Assembly (NCBI GenBank): GCA_029667085.1
Contig: JARUHJ010000003.1
Coordinates: 248,001 to 312,000 of the forward strand
Origin: Deltaproteobacteria bacterium IMCC39524
GTDB taxonomy: Bacteria > Desulfobacterota > Desulfuromonadia > Desulfuromonadales > BM103
DNA length: 64,000 bases
Reading direction: 5' to 3'
Part shown: positions 44,549-53,349 of the stretch, piece by piece
Layout: every line of letters starts with the position of its first letter
Position numbering within the stretch: position 1 is the stretch's first letter
Notes under the pieces: model-generated
What the model saw: only the letters and a program-made list of their open reading frames with translations
Told to the model about the DNA's origin: nothing
The model's database searches: none
Translations under genes and position numbers: made by a program

Positions 44549-45112
44549 ATGAGGCGTGCTTTGGTTGTCGATGATGAACCCCTGTTGCGACGTCAGGTTG
44601 CTGAAATCGTTGCCGGGTACGGGTTTGATGAGATTCTCGAAGCTGAGAATGGTGCCCAGGCCCTAGAAATAGCGGCTCACCAGGAGATTCTTCTGGTGGT
44701 TATGGATGTCGGTATGCCTGTTATGGATGGTGTCACTGCTGCCGAAAAAATCGGCAAGATCAAGCCCTTGCCGATCGTTCTGGTCACGGCAAACACGGAG
44801 TCTGAGACGATTGAACGGGCACGTCTGGCCGGAGTCATGAATTATGTCGTCAAGCCGGTGCGTGCCGAACAGCTGTTCGCGGCTGTGGACCTGGCGATCC
44901 ACCAGTTTGTCGAGTTGTCAAGCCTGCGTGAAGAGGTGTCCCAGTTGAAGGAAACTCTCGAAACCCGCAAGGTGATTGATCGCGCCAAGGGTGTTTTGAT
45001 CAAGCGGGGCATGGATGAGCCGCAGGCGTTCCGACGTTTGCAGAAGCTGGCGATGGATAAAAGGAAATCCTTACGGGAGGTTGCCGAGGCGATATTGCTG
45101 ACGGAAGAGTGA
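44549..45112 (+). CDS. Response regulator with ANTAR RNA-binding output domain
   Basis: 187 residues. Start at 44549 after AGGAG; the frame is open much further upstream but through the leader terminator. Receiver domain: acidic D8/D9, phospho-acceptor D53 in 'LVVMDVGMPVMDG', K102 in 'YVVKPV'. A coiled-coil linker (~115-130) leads to the ANTAR domain ('LETRKVIDRAKGVLIKRGMDEPQAFRRLQKLAMDKRKSLREVAEAI' region). ANTAR proteins are RNA-binding antiterminators when phosphorylated. No kinase gene is adjacent. Confidence 0.93.
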   Translation: MRRALVVDDEPLLRRQVAEIVAGYGFDEILEAENGAQALEIAAHQEILLVVMDVGMPVMDGVTAAEKIGKIKPLPIVLVTANTESETIERARLAGVMNYVVKPVRAEQLFAAVDLAIHQFVELSSLREEVSQLKETLETRKVIDRAKGVLIKRGMDEPQAFRRLQKLAMDKRKSLREVAEAILLTEE

Positions 45113-45182
45113 TCTGTTACGACAGCCCTCCGCGGAGGTGGTATACTGACGTCACGCAAGGACGTTTATCAATGGAGGCTTT

Positions 45183-45377
45183 ATGTCAGAACTTTCGAAA
45201 CCTGAATGTACGCATCCCTCGGGACATCATCTGCATATCTGTGAGTTGAAAAAGGCCGGATCGCGTGAAGAAATCGCAACACGCACAGACGCTCCGGGCT
45301 ATCTCTGTCACAACTGTAATGCTTCGGCCAATCAGGCTGAAGATCTTTGCAACCCAAGCCCGTTTATAAAACGGTAA
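45183..45377 (+). CDS. Small Cys/His-rich hypothetical protein (64 aa)
   Basis: GGAGG site before the ATG. The sequence has C9, H11, H15-H16, H18 and C20 followed by CHNC (residues 42-45) and a later Cys, which suggests metal binding, possibly zinc. No family recognised. Its terminator follows at 45405. The ATG lies 70 bases after the ANTAR gene with a possible -10 (TATACT) in between, so it may have its own promoter. Confidence 0.65.
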   Translation: MSELSKPECTHPSGHHLHICELKKAGSREEIATRTDAPGYLCHNCNASANQAEDLCNPSPFIKR

Positions 45378-45404
45378 TTGCATTAGATACGAAACCATTC
45401 ACAT

Positions 45405-45429
45405 GGCCACCCGGAATCTCCGGGTGGCC
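45405..45429. terminator. Intrinsic terminator (convergent genes)
   Basis: GGCCACCCGGA / TCCGGGTGGCC (11-bp stem, 3-base loop) followed by TCTTTTCTTT on the plus strand; sits between the 64-aa gene and the convergent flavoprotein gene. Confidence 0.88.
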
Positions 45430-45441
45430 TCTTTTCTTTGC

Positions 45442-46920
45442 TTAAACTGCCATCTGTTGCAAGCTCGGAAAATGTTCCCAGAGTTCCGGAACCTCCTGAA
45501 TGCGACGGCCCTGTTCAACAGCACTCTGTAACAGCCCTGTCAACTGCATGTCGCCATAGAGGACGGCACCAACGACCTGGCCATCGTGGCACGCCAGGCC
45601 ACGGTAACTGCCGTTTTCTTCGACTTCCAAAAGGCGTGTGCTGGCGTCGATTGCCTGGATCTGTCCAATGCTGAAGAGATCGACATCCAGAACCTTGATG
45701 CGATTGGTCATAGGCAATCCGGGAAACTCACCTGAAGCTCCAACCGCATTGGCTCCGGCGACCAGACCCTGGGCGTAACTGGCGGGCCAGATACCGTAAA
45801 CCTTGCCCTGATGCTCGGAGACGTCACCAGCGGCGAGGATATGTTCATCCGAGGTAAAGAGCTGATCATTGACGACGACGCCCTGTTTGACCTTGAGGCC
45901 GCACTGGCGGGCCAGGTGGCTGTTGGGCCGAACTCCGGTGGCGAGAACCACCAGGTCCGCTGGAATTTCAGTGCCATCTTCGAGTAACACGCCGTGCACG
46001 GTTTCGTCACCCGTGAAGTCCTGGACCTGAACACCACATTTAATCGTCATCTGCTGCTTTTCAAGGTGGGTAAAGAGTAATGCTGCTGCGGCAGGAGGGA
46101 GTTGCCGCGGCAGCAGCCAATCAAAACCCTCCAGAACGGTAACTTCTGCACCGCGTCGCTGCAAGGCCCAGGCGGTTTCCAGGCCGAGTAGGCCACCACC
46201 GATGCAGACCGCACGACATCCTGGACTAAGACTGCTGATCATCTTGCGGGCGTGTTCAATAGTCCGCAGCACCATGACACCATCACGGTTAGCACCGGGA
46301 ATGGGAGGAATGAAGGGGTGAGCACCATTGGCCATGATCAACCGGTCATAATCCAGTTGTTTGCCATCGCGCAGTGTAACTTTGCGGGCATCACGATCTA
46401 TGGATTGTGCTTCGCCGGACAGGTAGTTAATCTTTTGCGCGTCAAACCATTCCTGGTGTTGTATGAGCAGATCCTCTTCTTTGACTTCTCCCGCCAGGAA
46501 GCGGGTCAGGTTGAGCCGGTAATAGGGCAGGCTCATCTCTCTGGAAACGAGGGTGATCTCGACGGTGCTCGCCTGGCGGCGCGCTTCTTCCGCCGCGGTC
46601 ATCCCTGCAATGCCGGCACCCAGGATGACCAGTTTGTCTATATTGGAGGTCTTTGCAGACGTTTCTGGCGCAACGTAAGGATGAAAAAGAGCGGCAGAGG
46701 CGCCACAGATCGGACAGAAATTCGGTGGCGACGAGCCATCTTCAATATGATCGCAAATGCTGCATTGCCAAGCTTCGGTGACCGTTTCACGCGCCGCGGA
46801 AGTTTGAATCTCCAGTGCGGAAAAATGGCTTATGTCCGCCCCGCAAACAGGGCAGGATTGAGGCGCTTCTGGACCATTGTGGACGTAGCCACAGAGGTCG
46901 CACTTCCAAGTTCTAGACAT
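45442..46920 (-). CDS. NAD(P)/FAD-dependent oxidoreductase with two N-terminal rubredoxin-like domains
   Basis: About 492 residues. Start placed at 46920 so the protein begins MSRTWKCDLCGY; longer in-frame starts use TTG/ATG without ribosome sites. Two rubredoxin-like units: C7xxC10...C23xxC26 and C53xxC56...C69xxC72. Then an FAD/NAD(P) Rossmann oxidoreductase of the nitrite-reductase-large-subunit/rubredoxin-reductase type: 'LVILGAGIAGMTAAEEAR', 'VCIGGGLLGLETAWALQRRGAEVTVL', 'TGVRPNSHLARQCGL', 'ILAAGDVSEHQG'. The fusion suggests electrons move from NAD(P)H through FAD to rubredoxin centres and on to an unknown acceptor, for example in oxygen or peroxide defence (inference). Confidence 0.88.
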   Translation of the reverse strand: MSRTWKCDLCGYVHNGPEAPQSCPVCGADISHFSALEIQTSAARETVTEAWQCSICDHIEDGSSPPNFCPICGASAALFHPYVAPETSAKTSNIDKLVILGAGIAGMTAAEEARRQASTVEITLVSREMSLPYYRLNLTRFLAGEVKEEDLLIQHQEWFDAQKINYLSGEAQSIDRDARKVTLRDGKQLDYDRLIMANGAHPFIPPIPGANRDGVMVLRTIEHARKMISSLSPGCRAVCIGGGLLGLETAWALQRRGAEVTVLEGFDWLLPRQLPPAAAALLFTHLEKQQMTIKCGVQVQDFTGDETVHGVLLEDGTEIPADLVVLATGVRPNSHLARQCGLKVKQGVVVNDQLFTSDEHILAAGDVSEHQGKVYGIWPASYAQGLVAGANAVGASGEFPGLPMTNRIKVLDVDLFSIGQIQAIDASTRLLEVEENGSYRGLACHDGQVVGAVLYGDMQLTGLLQSAVEQGRRIQEVPELWEHFPSLQQMAV

Positions 46921-47026
46921 GAGAAAACCCGTCATTGAAGGTGCCCGCACAACTCTCGCTGTAGGCAAAGAAATATGACCAGCGAAGGCTGGTTGGCAAG
47001 TTGTTTCCTCGCGGAAAACTTAACTG

Positions 47027-47263
47027 TTAATGTTTCCGGAAGGACGATTCCCAGATCGTTGGCTCAACCTCGGAACTGAACCGTGTCACGAATTCGGTGT
47101 GCTCTTCCGGAGTCAGGTGTATGCTGCCTGTGATCAGGTCTATCTTCGTGTGTTTTCTGGAAATCAGGACGTCATAAATCCATTTTGCATCCGCTTTACT
47201 GCGCAGACACTGTCCAATAAGGTGGTTGACGTTGTCATCATTAATGTTCATGCGGTATCTCAT
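47027..47263 (-). CDS. Small hypothetical protein (78 aa)
   Basis: GGGGAGG site five bases before the ATG at 47263. Helical, charged (MRYRMNINDDNVNHLIGQ...), with no membrane helix or metal motif. Not recognised. It is convergent/unlinked to the neighbouring flavoprotein and macrodomain genes. Confidence 0.65.
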   Translation of the reverse strand: MRYRMNINDDNVNHLIGQCLRSKADAKWIYDVLISRKHTKIDLITGSIHLTPEEHTEFVTRFSSEVEPTIWESSFRKH

Positions 47264-47475
47264 CGTCGCCTCCCCAGGTTAGGGTTGCATGTTCTATATA
47301 AACATTCTAGTCGTTTTTTCTCCCTGTGCAATTATCAATTCCTCTTCGGGGTCGATGGATTCTGTCTTAATCGGGTTTCGTTTTGTGATGACTTGAATAC
47401 GCGCCGATTGCCGCTAATATTGATATCAGGTTAGCGGCGCCGTTAAATCACAGCCCTGTGCGAGGAGTTATGATC

Positions 47476-47991
47476 GTGGAACAGATAGAAATTATTCAGG
47501 GTGACATCACGCGACTTGAAGTTGAGGCAATTGTCAATGCCGCCAATGAGAAGCTTCTTGGCGGCGGCGGTGTGGATGGAGCCATTCATCGGGCCGCTGG
47601 TCCCGAACTGTTGGAGGCCTGCCGTGAACTGGATGGCTGCCCTACGGGAGAGGCCAGGATTACGAAAGGGTACAATCTTCCGGCTCGGTATGTGATTCAT
47701 ACTGTGGGGCCTGTCTGGCAAGGTGGCGGCTCTAACGAAAACAATCTCCTCGCCAGCTGTTATCGCAACAGCTTGCAACTGGCTGTTGATCACAACCTTC
47801 GCAGTATTGCATTTCCTTCGATCAGCACCGGTGTTTACCGGTTTCCGATAGAACAGGCCAGTCGCATCGCCCTGCGAGTCATCCTCGATTTTGTTGAGAC
47901 TGAGGCGGCTGCTCCGCGCGTGGTTATGGCCTGCTTCTCAGAACAGGATCTGGAAATATACCGGCAAGTTTATCAGGAACTGCTGGCTTGA
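47476..47991 (+). CDS. Macrodomain protein (O-acetyl-ADP-ribose deacetylase type)
   Basis: 171 residues from a GTG at 47476, eight bases after GAGGAG; an ATG two codons upstream is too close to the site. Macro fold: 'EIIQGDITRLEVEAIVNAANEKLLGGGGVDGAIHRAAGPELL' start, 'GEARITKGYNLPARYVIHTVGPVW', 'IAFPSISTGVYRFPIEQASRIAL'. Residues N and the GGGGVDGAIH loop that bind and hydrolyse ADP-ribose esters are intact, as in YmdB. Removes ADP-ribose modifications; terminator at 48029. Confidence 0.93.
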   Translation: MEQIEIIQGDITRLEVEAIVNAANEKLLGGGGVDGAIHRAAGPELLEACRELDGCPTGEARITKGYNLPARYVIHTVGPVWQGGGSNENNLLASCYRNSLQLAVDHNLRSIAFPSISTGVYRFPIEQASRIALRVILDFVETEAAAPRVVMACFSEQDLEIYRQVYQELLA

Positions 47992-48028
47992 TCCTTTAAT
48001 GCAAGCAACGAAAAGCTCCATATTCTCT

Positions 48029-48058
48029 GCCTGTAACGATGTCCGTTACAGGCTTTTT
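48029..48058 (+). terminator. Intrinsic terminator after the macrodomain gene
   Basis: GCCTGTAACG / CGTTACAGGC (10-bp perfect stem, loop ATGTC) immediately followed by TTTTT. Confidence 0.92.
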
Positions 48059-48247
48059 GTCTGTGAATTGAAAAAACTCAAAATTATGGCTGCAATACGG
48101 GCCTTCTTTGTGCAAGTGGAACTGTTTTTGCACAATAAATAGAATGGTGTTATATAAGCGGCTTTTTATCGCTATTTACGGCAAATAACCTGCTCGTTGA
48201 CGGTTAATGACGTAATCAGGATGGTCATGGGAGGTTTAAGGGGAACG

Positions 48248-49084
48248 ATGAATAAAACAATTGGACAATTAGCAACACGGTCAGTGGTTGCTATAGAATC
48301 GGAGGCGACTGTCCAAGAAGCTTTGCAGATTATGTGCGATAGATGCATCAGTTGTATCATTGTTCTGTCTCACAATGAACCGATCGGCATCCTCACCGAG
48401 CGTGATATTGTTTTTGCCGCCAACTGGCTGCTGGGTCAACCTGACCTGCTGGTCAAGGAGGTCATGAACAAGCCGGTTATGACTGTTTCTGAAGATATGT
48501 CAGTTGTTCAGGCTCACCAGCTCTTTTGTCAGCATGGTATCCGCCATCTGGTCGTCCTTGATAGTCGCTTAGAGATGTTTGGTATCTTTACCCAGACTGA
48601 TATGGTTCGCTCCCTGAAAGAAAAAGCCTTTTCCGGTGTCCGAGATGTCTCTCAACTGATGACTGAGCAGGTCCTGCATGTTGCTCCCGATGTCCCGGCT
48701 CGCTACGCCCTCTCCTTGATGGCGCGGCGTTCGGTCAGTTGCATTGTCGTCGTTGAGAACGGTCAACCTGTGGGCATGTTCACAGAACGCGATGTTGTTC
48801 GCTGTGTCGCTAAAGGTGTGGACTTGTCGGGGGTGCCTGTCAGCGAGGTGATGAGTTACTCCATTGTTTCAACCCCGTTAACGTCAGCGCCCTATGAAAC
48901 CATTGGCTTGATGCTGAAGAAATCGATACGACGCTTACTGGTAACTGATGAACGTGGTGGCATGACAGGCATCTTGACACAGACGGATATCGGCAGAGTG
49001 CTGGAGCAGCAGGAGTCGGGTCTGGTCAGCGCGTTGCTTGGAGACTCGGGTCAGGCGGCAGGCTTGGAGCCAGGTTTTGTCTGA
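48248..49084 (+). CDS. Four-CBS-domain protein
   Basis: 278 residues, consisting of two Bateman modules and little else. CBS repeats start near 'IGQLATRSVVAIESEATVQEAL', 'VKEVMNKPVMTVSEDMSVVQA', 'VSQLMTEQVLHVAPDVPARYAL' and 'VSEVMSYSIVSTPLTSAPYETI'. Each ends in the 'GIlTerDi' type motif (GILTERDIVF, GIFTQTDMVR, GMFTERDVVR, GILTQTDIGR). CBS pairs bind adenine nucleotides; a regulatory or sensing role is likely but the partner is unknown. Ribosome site AAGGGG is close to the ATG. Confidence 0.88.
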   Translation: MNKTIGQLATRSVVAIESEATVQEALQIMCDRCISCIIVLSHNEPIGILTERDIVFAANWLLGQPDLLVKEVMNKPVMTVSEDMSVVQAHQLFCQHGIRHLVVLDSRLEMFGIFTQTDMVRSLKEKAFSGVRDVSQLMTEQVLHVAPDVPARYALSLMARRSVSCIVVVENGQPVGMFTERDVVRCVAKGVDLSGVPVSEVMSYSIVSTPLTSAPYETIGLMLKKSIRRLLVTDERGGMTGILTQTDIGRVLEQQESGLVSALLGDSGQAAGLEPGFV

Positions 49085-49115
49085 TCTTTTTTAGAAACAG
49101 AAGTGTTGAACAATA

Positions 49116-49147
49116 CAAGGGCCTTGCATCTTCATGCAAGGCCCTTG
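49116..49147. terminator. Intrinsic terminator (convergent genes)
   Basis: CAAGGGCCTTGCAT / ATGCAAGGCCCTTG (14-bp stem, loop CTTC), then TTGTTG; between the CBS gene and the convergent kinase gene. Confidence 0.88.
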
Positions 49148-49181
49148 TTGTTGACCCTCTTCAGGAGGCAAATCCAGGCTG

Positions 49182-50114
49182 TTACGATGCCTCTGGTTTG
49201 CCGTTTTCGTCGACAGCGATGCTGCGTTCCAGTCGCTTGAGCTGACGTTCGCGCATCGGTTCGCTAATCGTTAACACTTTGCGGACGAGTTGTTTGTCTT
49301 CATCTGTCAGGCGGCTGCAGCCTAGATACAGATGCATAAAGCGCATGCGCTGGCTGCGGGAAAAAGATTGAGTCGCAGCAGAATCGAGAGTGGCCAAGTC
49401 AAATGCCCGGCGCTTGCGCATGATTACCTGTGGCCAGAAATAGCCGCGAGGTGCATCCATCACGTAGAGCTTCGACATGTTCTGTTCCGAGACCATCATG
49501 TTACGAAGAAACAGGTCGTGGTGTTCGAAACCATGATCATGCATCTGCTTGACGACTCGGGCGACTTCGTGAATGAGCTCGCCGGTCTTCTGCTTGCGAT
49601 CCTCTTCGGTTTGCTGGCCGAACCATTCATGGACAAGGTAATCGACGCCCATAGCCTTGGGAATCTCTTCGGTAATAATAAATGCATGGATGATCCCTCC
49701 GGCGAATCGATGGTCACCGTAGGCGACCAGTTGCGGGATACGTAAACCACACTTGGCGAGCCGTTCCAGGTTCTCGTATTCTGCACGCACCATGGACCGG
49801 CCCACGAGGGAACCTCGAAAAGCCCGGGCCCAGATCTTTTCAAAGAGATGGTTCCAGTAAAGCTTCAGGTAGAAAACCCGGGTTTCACCTTCGTAGCTAA
49901 TCTCGATGCGCTTAACAACGTTCTTCTCTTGTTTTCTGTCCATACTGATTGCTTCGCCCAATTTGCTGCGGAGCACACCCTGAATGCTGTCAAGGTCAAT
50001 GGACTTGAGCAACTCAGGATAATCAGGGTGGATGACGACCCGGTGAGTGTTGAGACAACGCAGCCCTTTTGGGGCCGTTCCTTCTTTTAGCGCTGTCCAG
50101 ATTTGATTACTCAA
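49182..50114 (-). CDS. Lipopolysaccharide kinase-like protein (InaA/WaaP/Kdo-kinase family)
   Basis: 310 residues from a TTG start (50114) preceded by AGGGG. Kinase-like fold: nucleotide Lys in 'FYLKLYWNHLFEKIWARAFRGS', 'SMVRAEYENLERLAKCGLRIPQLVAYGD' region, the catalytic loop 'FEHHDLFLRNMM' and the Mg-binding 'MDAPRGYF' (DxxR as in Waa-type kinases). Family members phosphorylate heptose or Kdo of the LPS core at the inner face of the membrane. The adjoining gene is a secreted beta-helix protein; a link to envelope polysaccharide is possible. Confidence 0.85.
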   Translation of the reverse strand: MSNQIWTALKEGTAPKGLRCLNTHRVVIHPDYPELLKSIDLDSIQGVLRSKLGEAISMDRKQEKNVVKRIEISYEGETRVFYLKLYWNHLFEKIWARAFRGSLVGRSMVRAEYENLERLAKCGLRIPQLVAYGDHRFAGGIIHAFIITEEIPKAMGVDYLVHEWFGQQTEEDRKQKTGELIHEVARVVKQMHDHGFEHHDLFLRNMMVSEQNMSKLYVMDAPRGYFWPQVIMRKRRAFDLATLDSAATQSFSRSQRMRFMHLYLGCSRLTDEDKQLVRKVLTISEPMRERQLKRLERSIAVDENGKPEAS

Positions 50115-50181
50115 TGTTTTCCCCTAAACAATTTCTGATTTGATTCATCCATGCACCAACGACTGTTATCTGTGTAAGACT

Positions 50182-51459
50182 CTACAGCTTCGCACCATAA
50201 GTATCCGGTGGTAATGTCTGGCCTCCGGTTTTCGTGAGAATGCTCGTGACGTTGAAATCATACTGCTCGAAGTTCGCGAATGTCGCGGTGCCCTGACTGT
50301 TGTTCTTGCCCGGGAGAAGTTGACTGTCACAAAGAGTGTTTGAAACCTCTATAGAGGAGAGGGCGTCGACTTCAATCGGAGCATTTTGGCTGAGAGCAAT
50401 TAAAGAATTGTCCAATTTGGCGTAGCCGCCACCTTTGCCGGCAACTTTCTCATAGCTCTTGACCGCATAGTCATTTTTATAGAAGGTTGTCTTTGTTATG
50501 GTCACACGGGCGCTATCCTTCACTCCGACGCCGATTGCGCAGTTAGCAATCACGTTGTTGTTAACCAGGGCTTCGGCCTTTTCTCCGACCGAAACACCCT
50601 TGTCAATAAAACCGACGATCAGGTTGTCCTCGATGACAATATTGCGACTACCATGGCCGATATCGATGGCATCTGAATTCTGGCACTTTCCGCCGAAGAA
50701 GCGATTGCCACGAATGACGCCATGCTTGACGTAGTCAGCATCAATGCCATCGACCTTGTAATCAGAATTTGGAGTGAAAAACTCGGAGTTCACAACTTGC
50801 AGGTCTCCCTGGTAAAATTTCATCACATTGATATTGCCGCCACCTGAAAATGTGCGGTAGTCGAAGAGGCATTTGTCAAACGTGAGGCTTGATTTATAAC
50901 CGGAGCAGATTTCGCGCACTTTCTTAAAGGTGCAATGCTCCCAGTTGGCTGATGCGAAAACCAGGCGCGCTCCATAACTGCTGTTTTCAAAGTTGACATG
51001 CTGAAATTTAGAAGGCACATCACTCCTGAAAAACAGGCCTGCCCATGAATCAGCTTCATTCTCTGAATAGGCGCCTAACAGAATGGGGCTTTCCGACGTC
51101 CCAGCAGCCAAGATGCTCCCGTAAACCTGGATGTCAGCATCAGGGGCGAGGAAAACCTCAACCCCGGGTTCGATGCTCAGGGTGGCGCCTTTGCCGATCA
51201 TGAGATGTGAATCAATGACCCAGGGGGACTTCGCCAAGCTCAAAGCAAGGTCCTGCTCGATGCTCTCTGGAACTTTTGTTGCCTGGGCAAGAGAAGGGTG
51301 CTTTTCTGTTGAATGAGAAGTGGCCCGATCGGCCCACTTCTCATTCCATTTCCGCGTTTCACTTCGAATCTCGAGGGCTTTTTTAGCCGTAGGAAATGAA
51401 ACGGCCACAATTGCTGTTATGGCCAGAACAAACAAAATTAGAAAGTGTGTTTTTTTCAT
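50182..51459 (-). CDS. Membrane-anchored right-handed beta-helix protein
   Basis: 425 residues. N-terminal membrane anchor (~5-22), a Ser/Lys linker, then from ~85 on a series of short beta repeats typical of pectate-lyase-like parallel helices ('GVEVFLAPDADIQVYGSILAAG', 'FRSDVPSKFQHVNFENSSYGARL', 'NIVIEDNLIVGFIDKGVSVGEKAEALVNNNVIANC' region). 'GSRNIVIEDN' and 'NNNVIANCAIGV' coils are classic. Likely periplasmic, polysaccharide-interacting; enzymatic residues cannot be judged. Located 67 bases upstream of the kinase gene on the same strand, so possibly cotranscribed. Confidence 0.82.
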   Translation of the reverse strand: MKKTHFLILFVLAITAIVAVSFPTAKKALEIRSETRKWNEKWADRATSHSTEKHPSLAQATKVPESIEQDLALSLAKSPWVIDSHLMIGKGATLSIEPGVEVFLAPDADIQVYGSILAAGTSESPILLGAYSENEADSWAGLFFRSDVPSKFQHVNFENSSYGARLVFASANWEHCTFKKVREICSGYKSSLTFDKCLFDYRTFSGGGNINVMKFYQGDLQVVNSEFFTPNSDYKVDGIDADYVKHGVIRGNRFFGGKCQNSDAIDIGHGSRNIVIEDNLIVGFIDKGVSVGEKAEALVNNNVIANCAIGVGVKDSARVTITKTTFYKNDYAVKSYEKVAGKGGGYAKLDNSLIALSQNAPIEVDALSSIEVSNTLCDSQLLPGKNNSQGTATFANFEQYDFNVTSILTKTGGQTLPPDTYGAKL

Positions 51460-51775
51460 ATGGGAATAGAGTCCTTGTGTCCATTGAGCATAGGGCCGCT
51501 GAGCTGGCTGGGCGCTCCCTTGAAAGCGTCTGAAACTTCAGACTGGTGGAAGACTCTACCATAGTCTCTATAGCCAGCCAAGGTTGTTCAAATCAACTCT
51601 GTTTAGCAAAGACTTCGACCTGATTGTCCTGTCGTCCAACATCTCCTGATGAACTGCAGTAGTCGAGACCTGCGGTTGGAAGTTTTCCAATATTACTGGA
51701 TTTCTCTAGTAGATGGTTTCCTTAATCCACCCGCTTTGTCAGGTCAGGAACACACAAGGAACGGGGAAACAGAAA
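51460..51775. other. Gene-free stretch upstream of the beta-helix gene
   Basis: About 316 bases with no coding frame, repeat or convincing RNA structure that I can identify; it presumably contains the beta-helix gene's promoter. Confidence 0.4.
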
Positions 51776-51803
51776 AGGGACCTGCATATTAATGCAAGTC
51801 CCT
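51776..51803 (-). terminator. Terminator of tRNA-fMet
   Basis: AGGGAC-C-TGCAT pairs with ATGCA-A-GTCCCT (one mismatch, loop ATTA); on the minus strand TTTTCTGTTT follows. Ten bases beyond the tRNA 3' end. Confidence 0.85.
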
Positions 51804-51812
51804 GAGTTCTTT

Positions 51813-51889
<77 letters not shown>

Positions 51890-52007
51890 ACAGAGGCGCC
51901 AAACTACCGGAAGCCTTCCGGGTTGTCAACCTTTTCTTCTCTATTCGGCACAGCGCTTGCCGGTTGTCCACTTTTGGAGTATAACCACTCAACCGAGAGA
52001 GAGTCCT

Positions 52008-53060
52008 ATGTCACTATCCATATCCCTTGAACAAGCCCTGACCCTGCGCAATAAAGGCGCCTTGCTGGTTGATGCCCGCAGTCCAGATGAATTTGTTGAG
52101 GCGACCATTCCCGGTGCGATCAATGTGCCGATTCTTGATAATGCGGAACGGCAAGAAGTCGGCACCCTTTACAAGCAGGTTGGCAAGCAGCAGGCACGAC
52201 GGCGTGGTGTGCAAATCGTTGCGCCCAAAATCCCGGCAATGGTTGACCGGGTGGCTGCTCTGCAAGCAGGGACATCACAGCCGGTGGTTGTCTTCTGCTG
52301 GCGTGGTGGCATGCGCAGTCTGGCCCTGGTACAGTTCCTTGAACTTGCCGGTGTTCCTGCCCGCCAGTTGTCAGGGGGGCATAAGGGCTTCCGACGCATG
52401 GTCCTCGATTTCTTCGAGCATGGTGAGTGGGGGCGATTGCTGGTCTTTCGCGGCCTGACGGGGGTTGGTAAAACGGAATACCTGAAGCAGCTGGCGGAGA
52501 AGGGTTATCCTGTTGTTGATCTGGAAGGCCTGGCCAATCACCGTGGCAGCGCTTTCGGCAACCTTGGCTTGCCCCCGCAACCGGGCCAGAAGATGTTCGA
52601 AGCCCTGTTGTGGGATGAATTACGTAAAATCCCTCGTGATGCCTACGTTTTGGCAGAGGGCGAAAGCCGTCATATCGGGAGGGTCGCTCTACCACCCAGG
52701 TTTTACAAGGCTTTGCAGCTTGAGACCTCGATCTGGATTAATGCTTCTTTGGAAGCAAGAGTCAGAAACATCCTGGCTGACTATCCTGCCGTGGATAAAC
52801 TCAAAAATGAGTTCGTCCAGCCGATCAAGGCCCTAAAGGACAAATTGGGCAAAGAGACGATGAATCATTACCTTCAGCTTCTGGAAGAAGGCAACTGGAC
52901 GGAGTTGGTCGGTGAGTTGATGGTGAATTACTACGATCCTCTTTACCGTCATACGCTGCCTGAAAGGCGTGTTGAGATCGACCTGGAGCCAGAGAATACG
53001 GTTATGTCGCGTATCGAAACAGTTGTTGCTGAAGTGCTTGAAAAGTCATCAGGAAACTAA
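52008..53060 (+). CDS. mnmH: tRNA 2-selenouridine / geranyl-2-thiouridine synthase
   Basis: 350 residues (SelU/YbbB). Start at 52008 after GAGAGAG; the frame is open back through the tRNA but that is not coding. N-terminal rhodanese domain with catalytic Cys97 in 'VVFCWRGGMRS', then a P-loop domain with 'GLTGVGKTEYLK' (149-160) and the family 'DLEGLANHRGSAFGNLG' block. Replaces sulfur by selenium at the wobble uridine of several tRNAs. Divergent from the tRNA-fMet gene. No selD in the window. Confidence 0.95.
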   Translation: MSLSISLEQALTLRNKGALLVDARSPDEFVEATIPGAINVPILDNAERQEVGTLYKQVGKQQARRRGVQIVAPKIPAMVDRVAALQAGTSQPVVVFCWRGGMRSLALVQFLELAGVPARQLSGGHKGFRRMVLDFFEHGEWGRLLVFRGLTGVGKTEYLKQLAEKGYPVVDLEGLANHRGSAFGNLGLPPQPGQKMFEALLWDELRKIPRDAYVLAEGESRHIGRVALPPRFYKALQLETSIWINASLEARVRNILADYPAVDKLKNEFVQPIKALKDKLGKETMNHYLQLLEEGNWTELVGELMVNYYDPLYRHTLPERRVEIDLEPENTVMSRIETVVAEVLEKSSGN

Positions 53061-53126
53061 ATGATCTCTTTACCAGCGAGTCTTTGTCCTGATATGGTGA
53101 AGGCGTGACCTTGATTGGACAGAACT

Positions 53127-53300
53127 ATGAAGCCCTCTCCTGACGAAAAAGCACTGAATCCTCTCTGCCTGAAGTGTTTGCGTAACTGCAAACAGCCGGC
53201 GGCCAACCTTTTGCTCGAGTGTCCTCGTTACTTCCCCTTGCCGTTTAAGGTTGAAAAACACCGCTTTGACCAGATGGGCTTGTTTGGTGAGGATGAGTAG
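53127..53300 (+). CDS. Small Cys-rich hypothetical protein (57 aa)
   Basis: ATG at 53127 follows GGACAG; a TTG four codons earlier is a poorer alternative. Cysteines in the pattern CLKCLRNCKQ with a fourth Cys in 'LLECPRYFPLP' suggest a zinc- or iron-binding site. Follows mnmH by 66 bases on the same strand. Not recognised. Confidence 0.6.
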   Translation: MKPSPDEKALNPLCLKCLRNCKQPAANLLLECPRYFPLPFKVEKHRFDQMGLFGEDE

Positions 53301-53349
53301 GGCAAGCAAAAACGAATAACCAAAAGCCCGTTATTCAGGGGAAAGTTTG

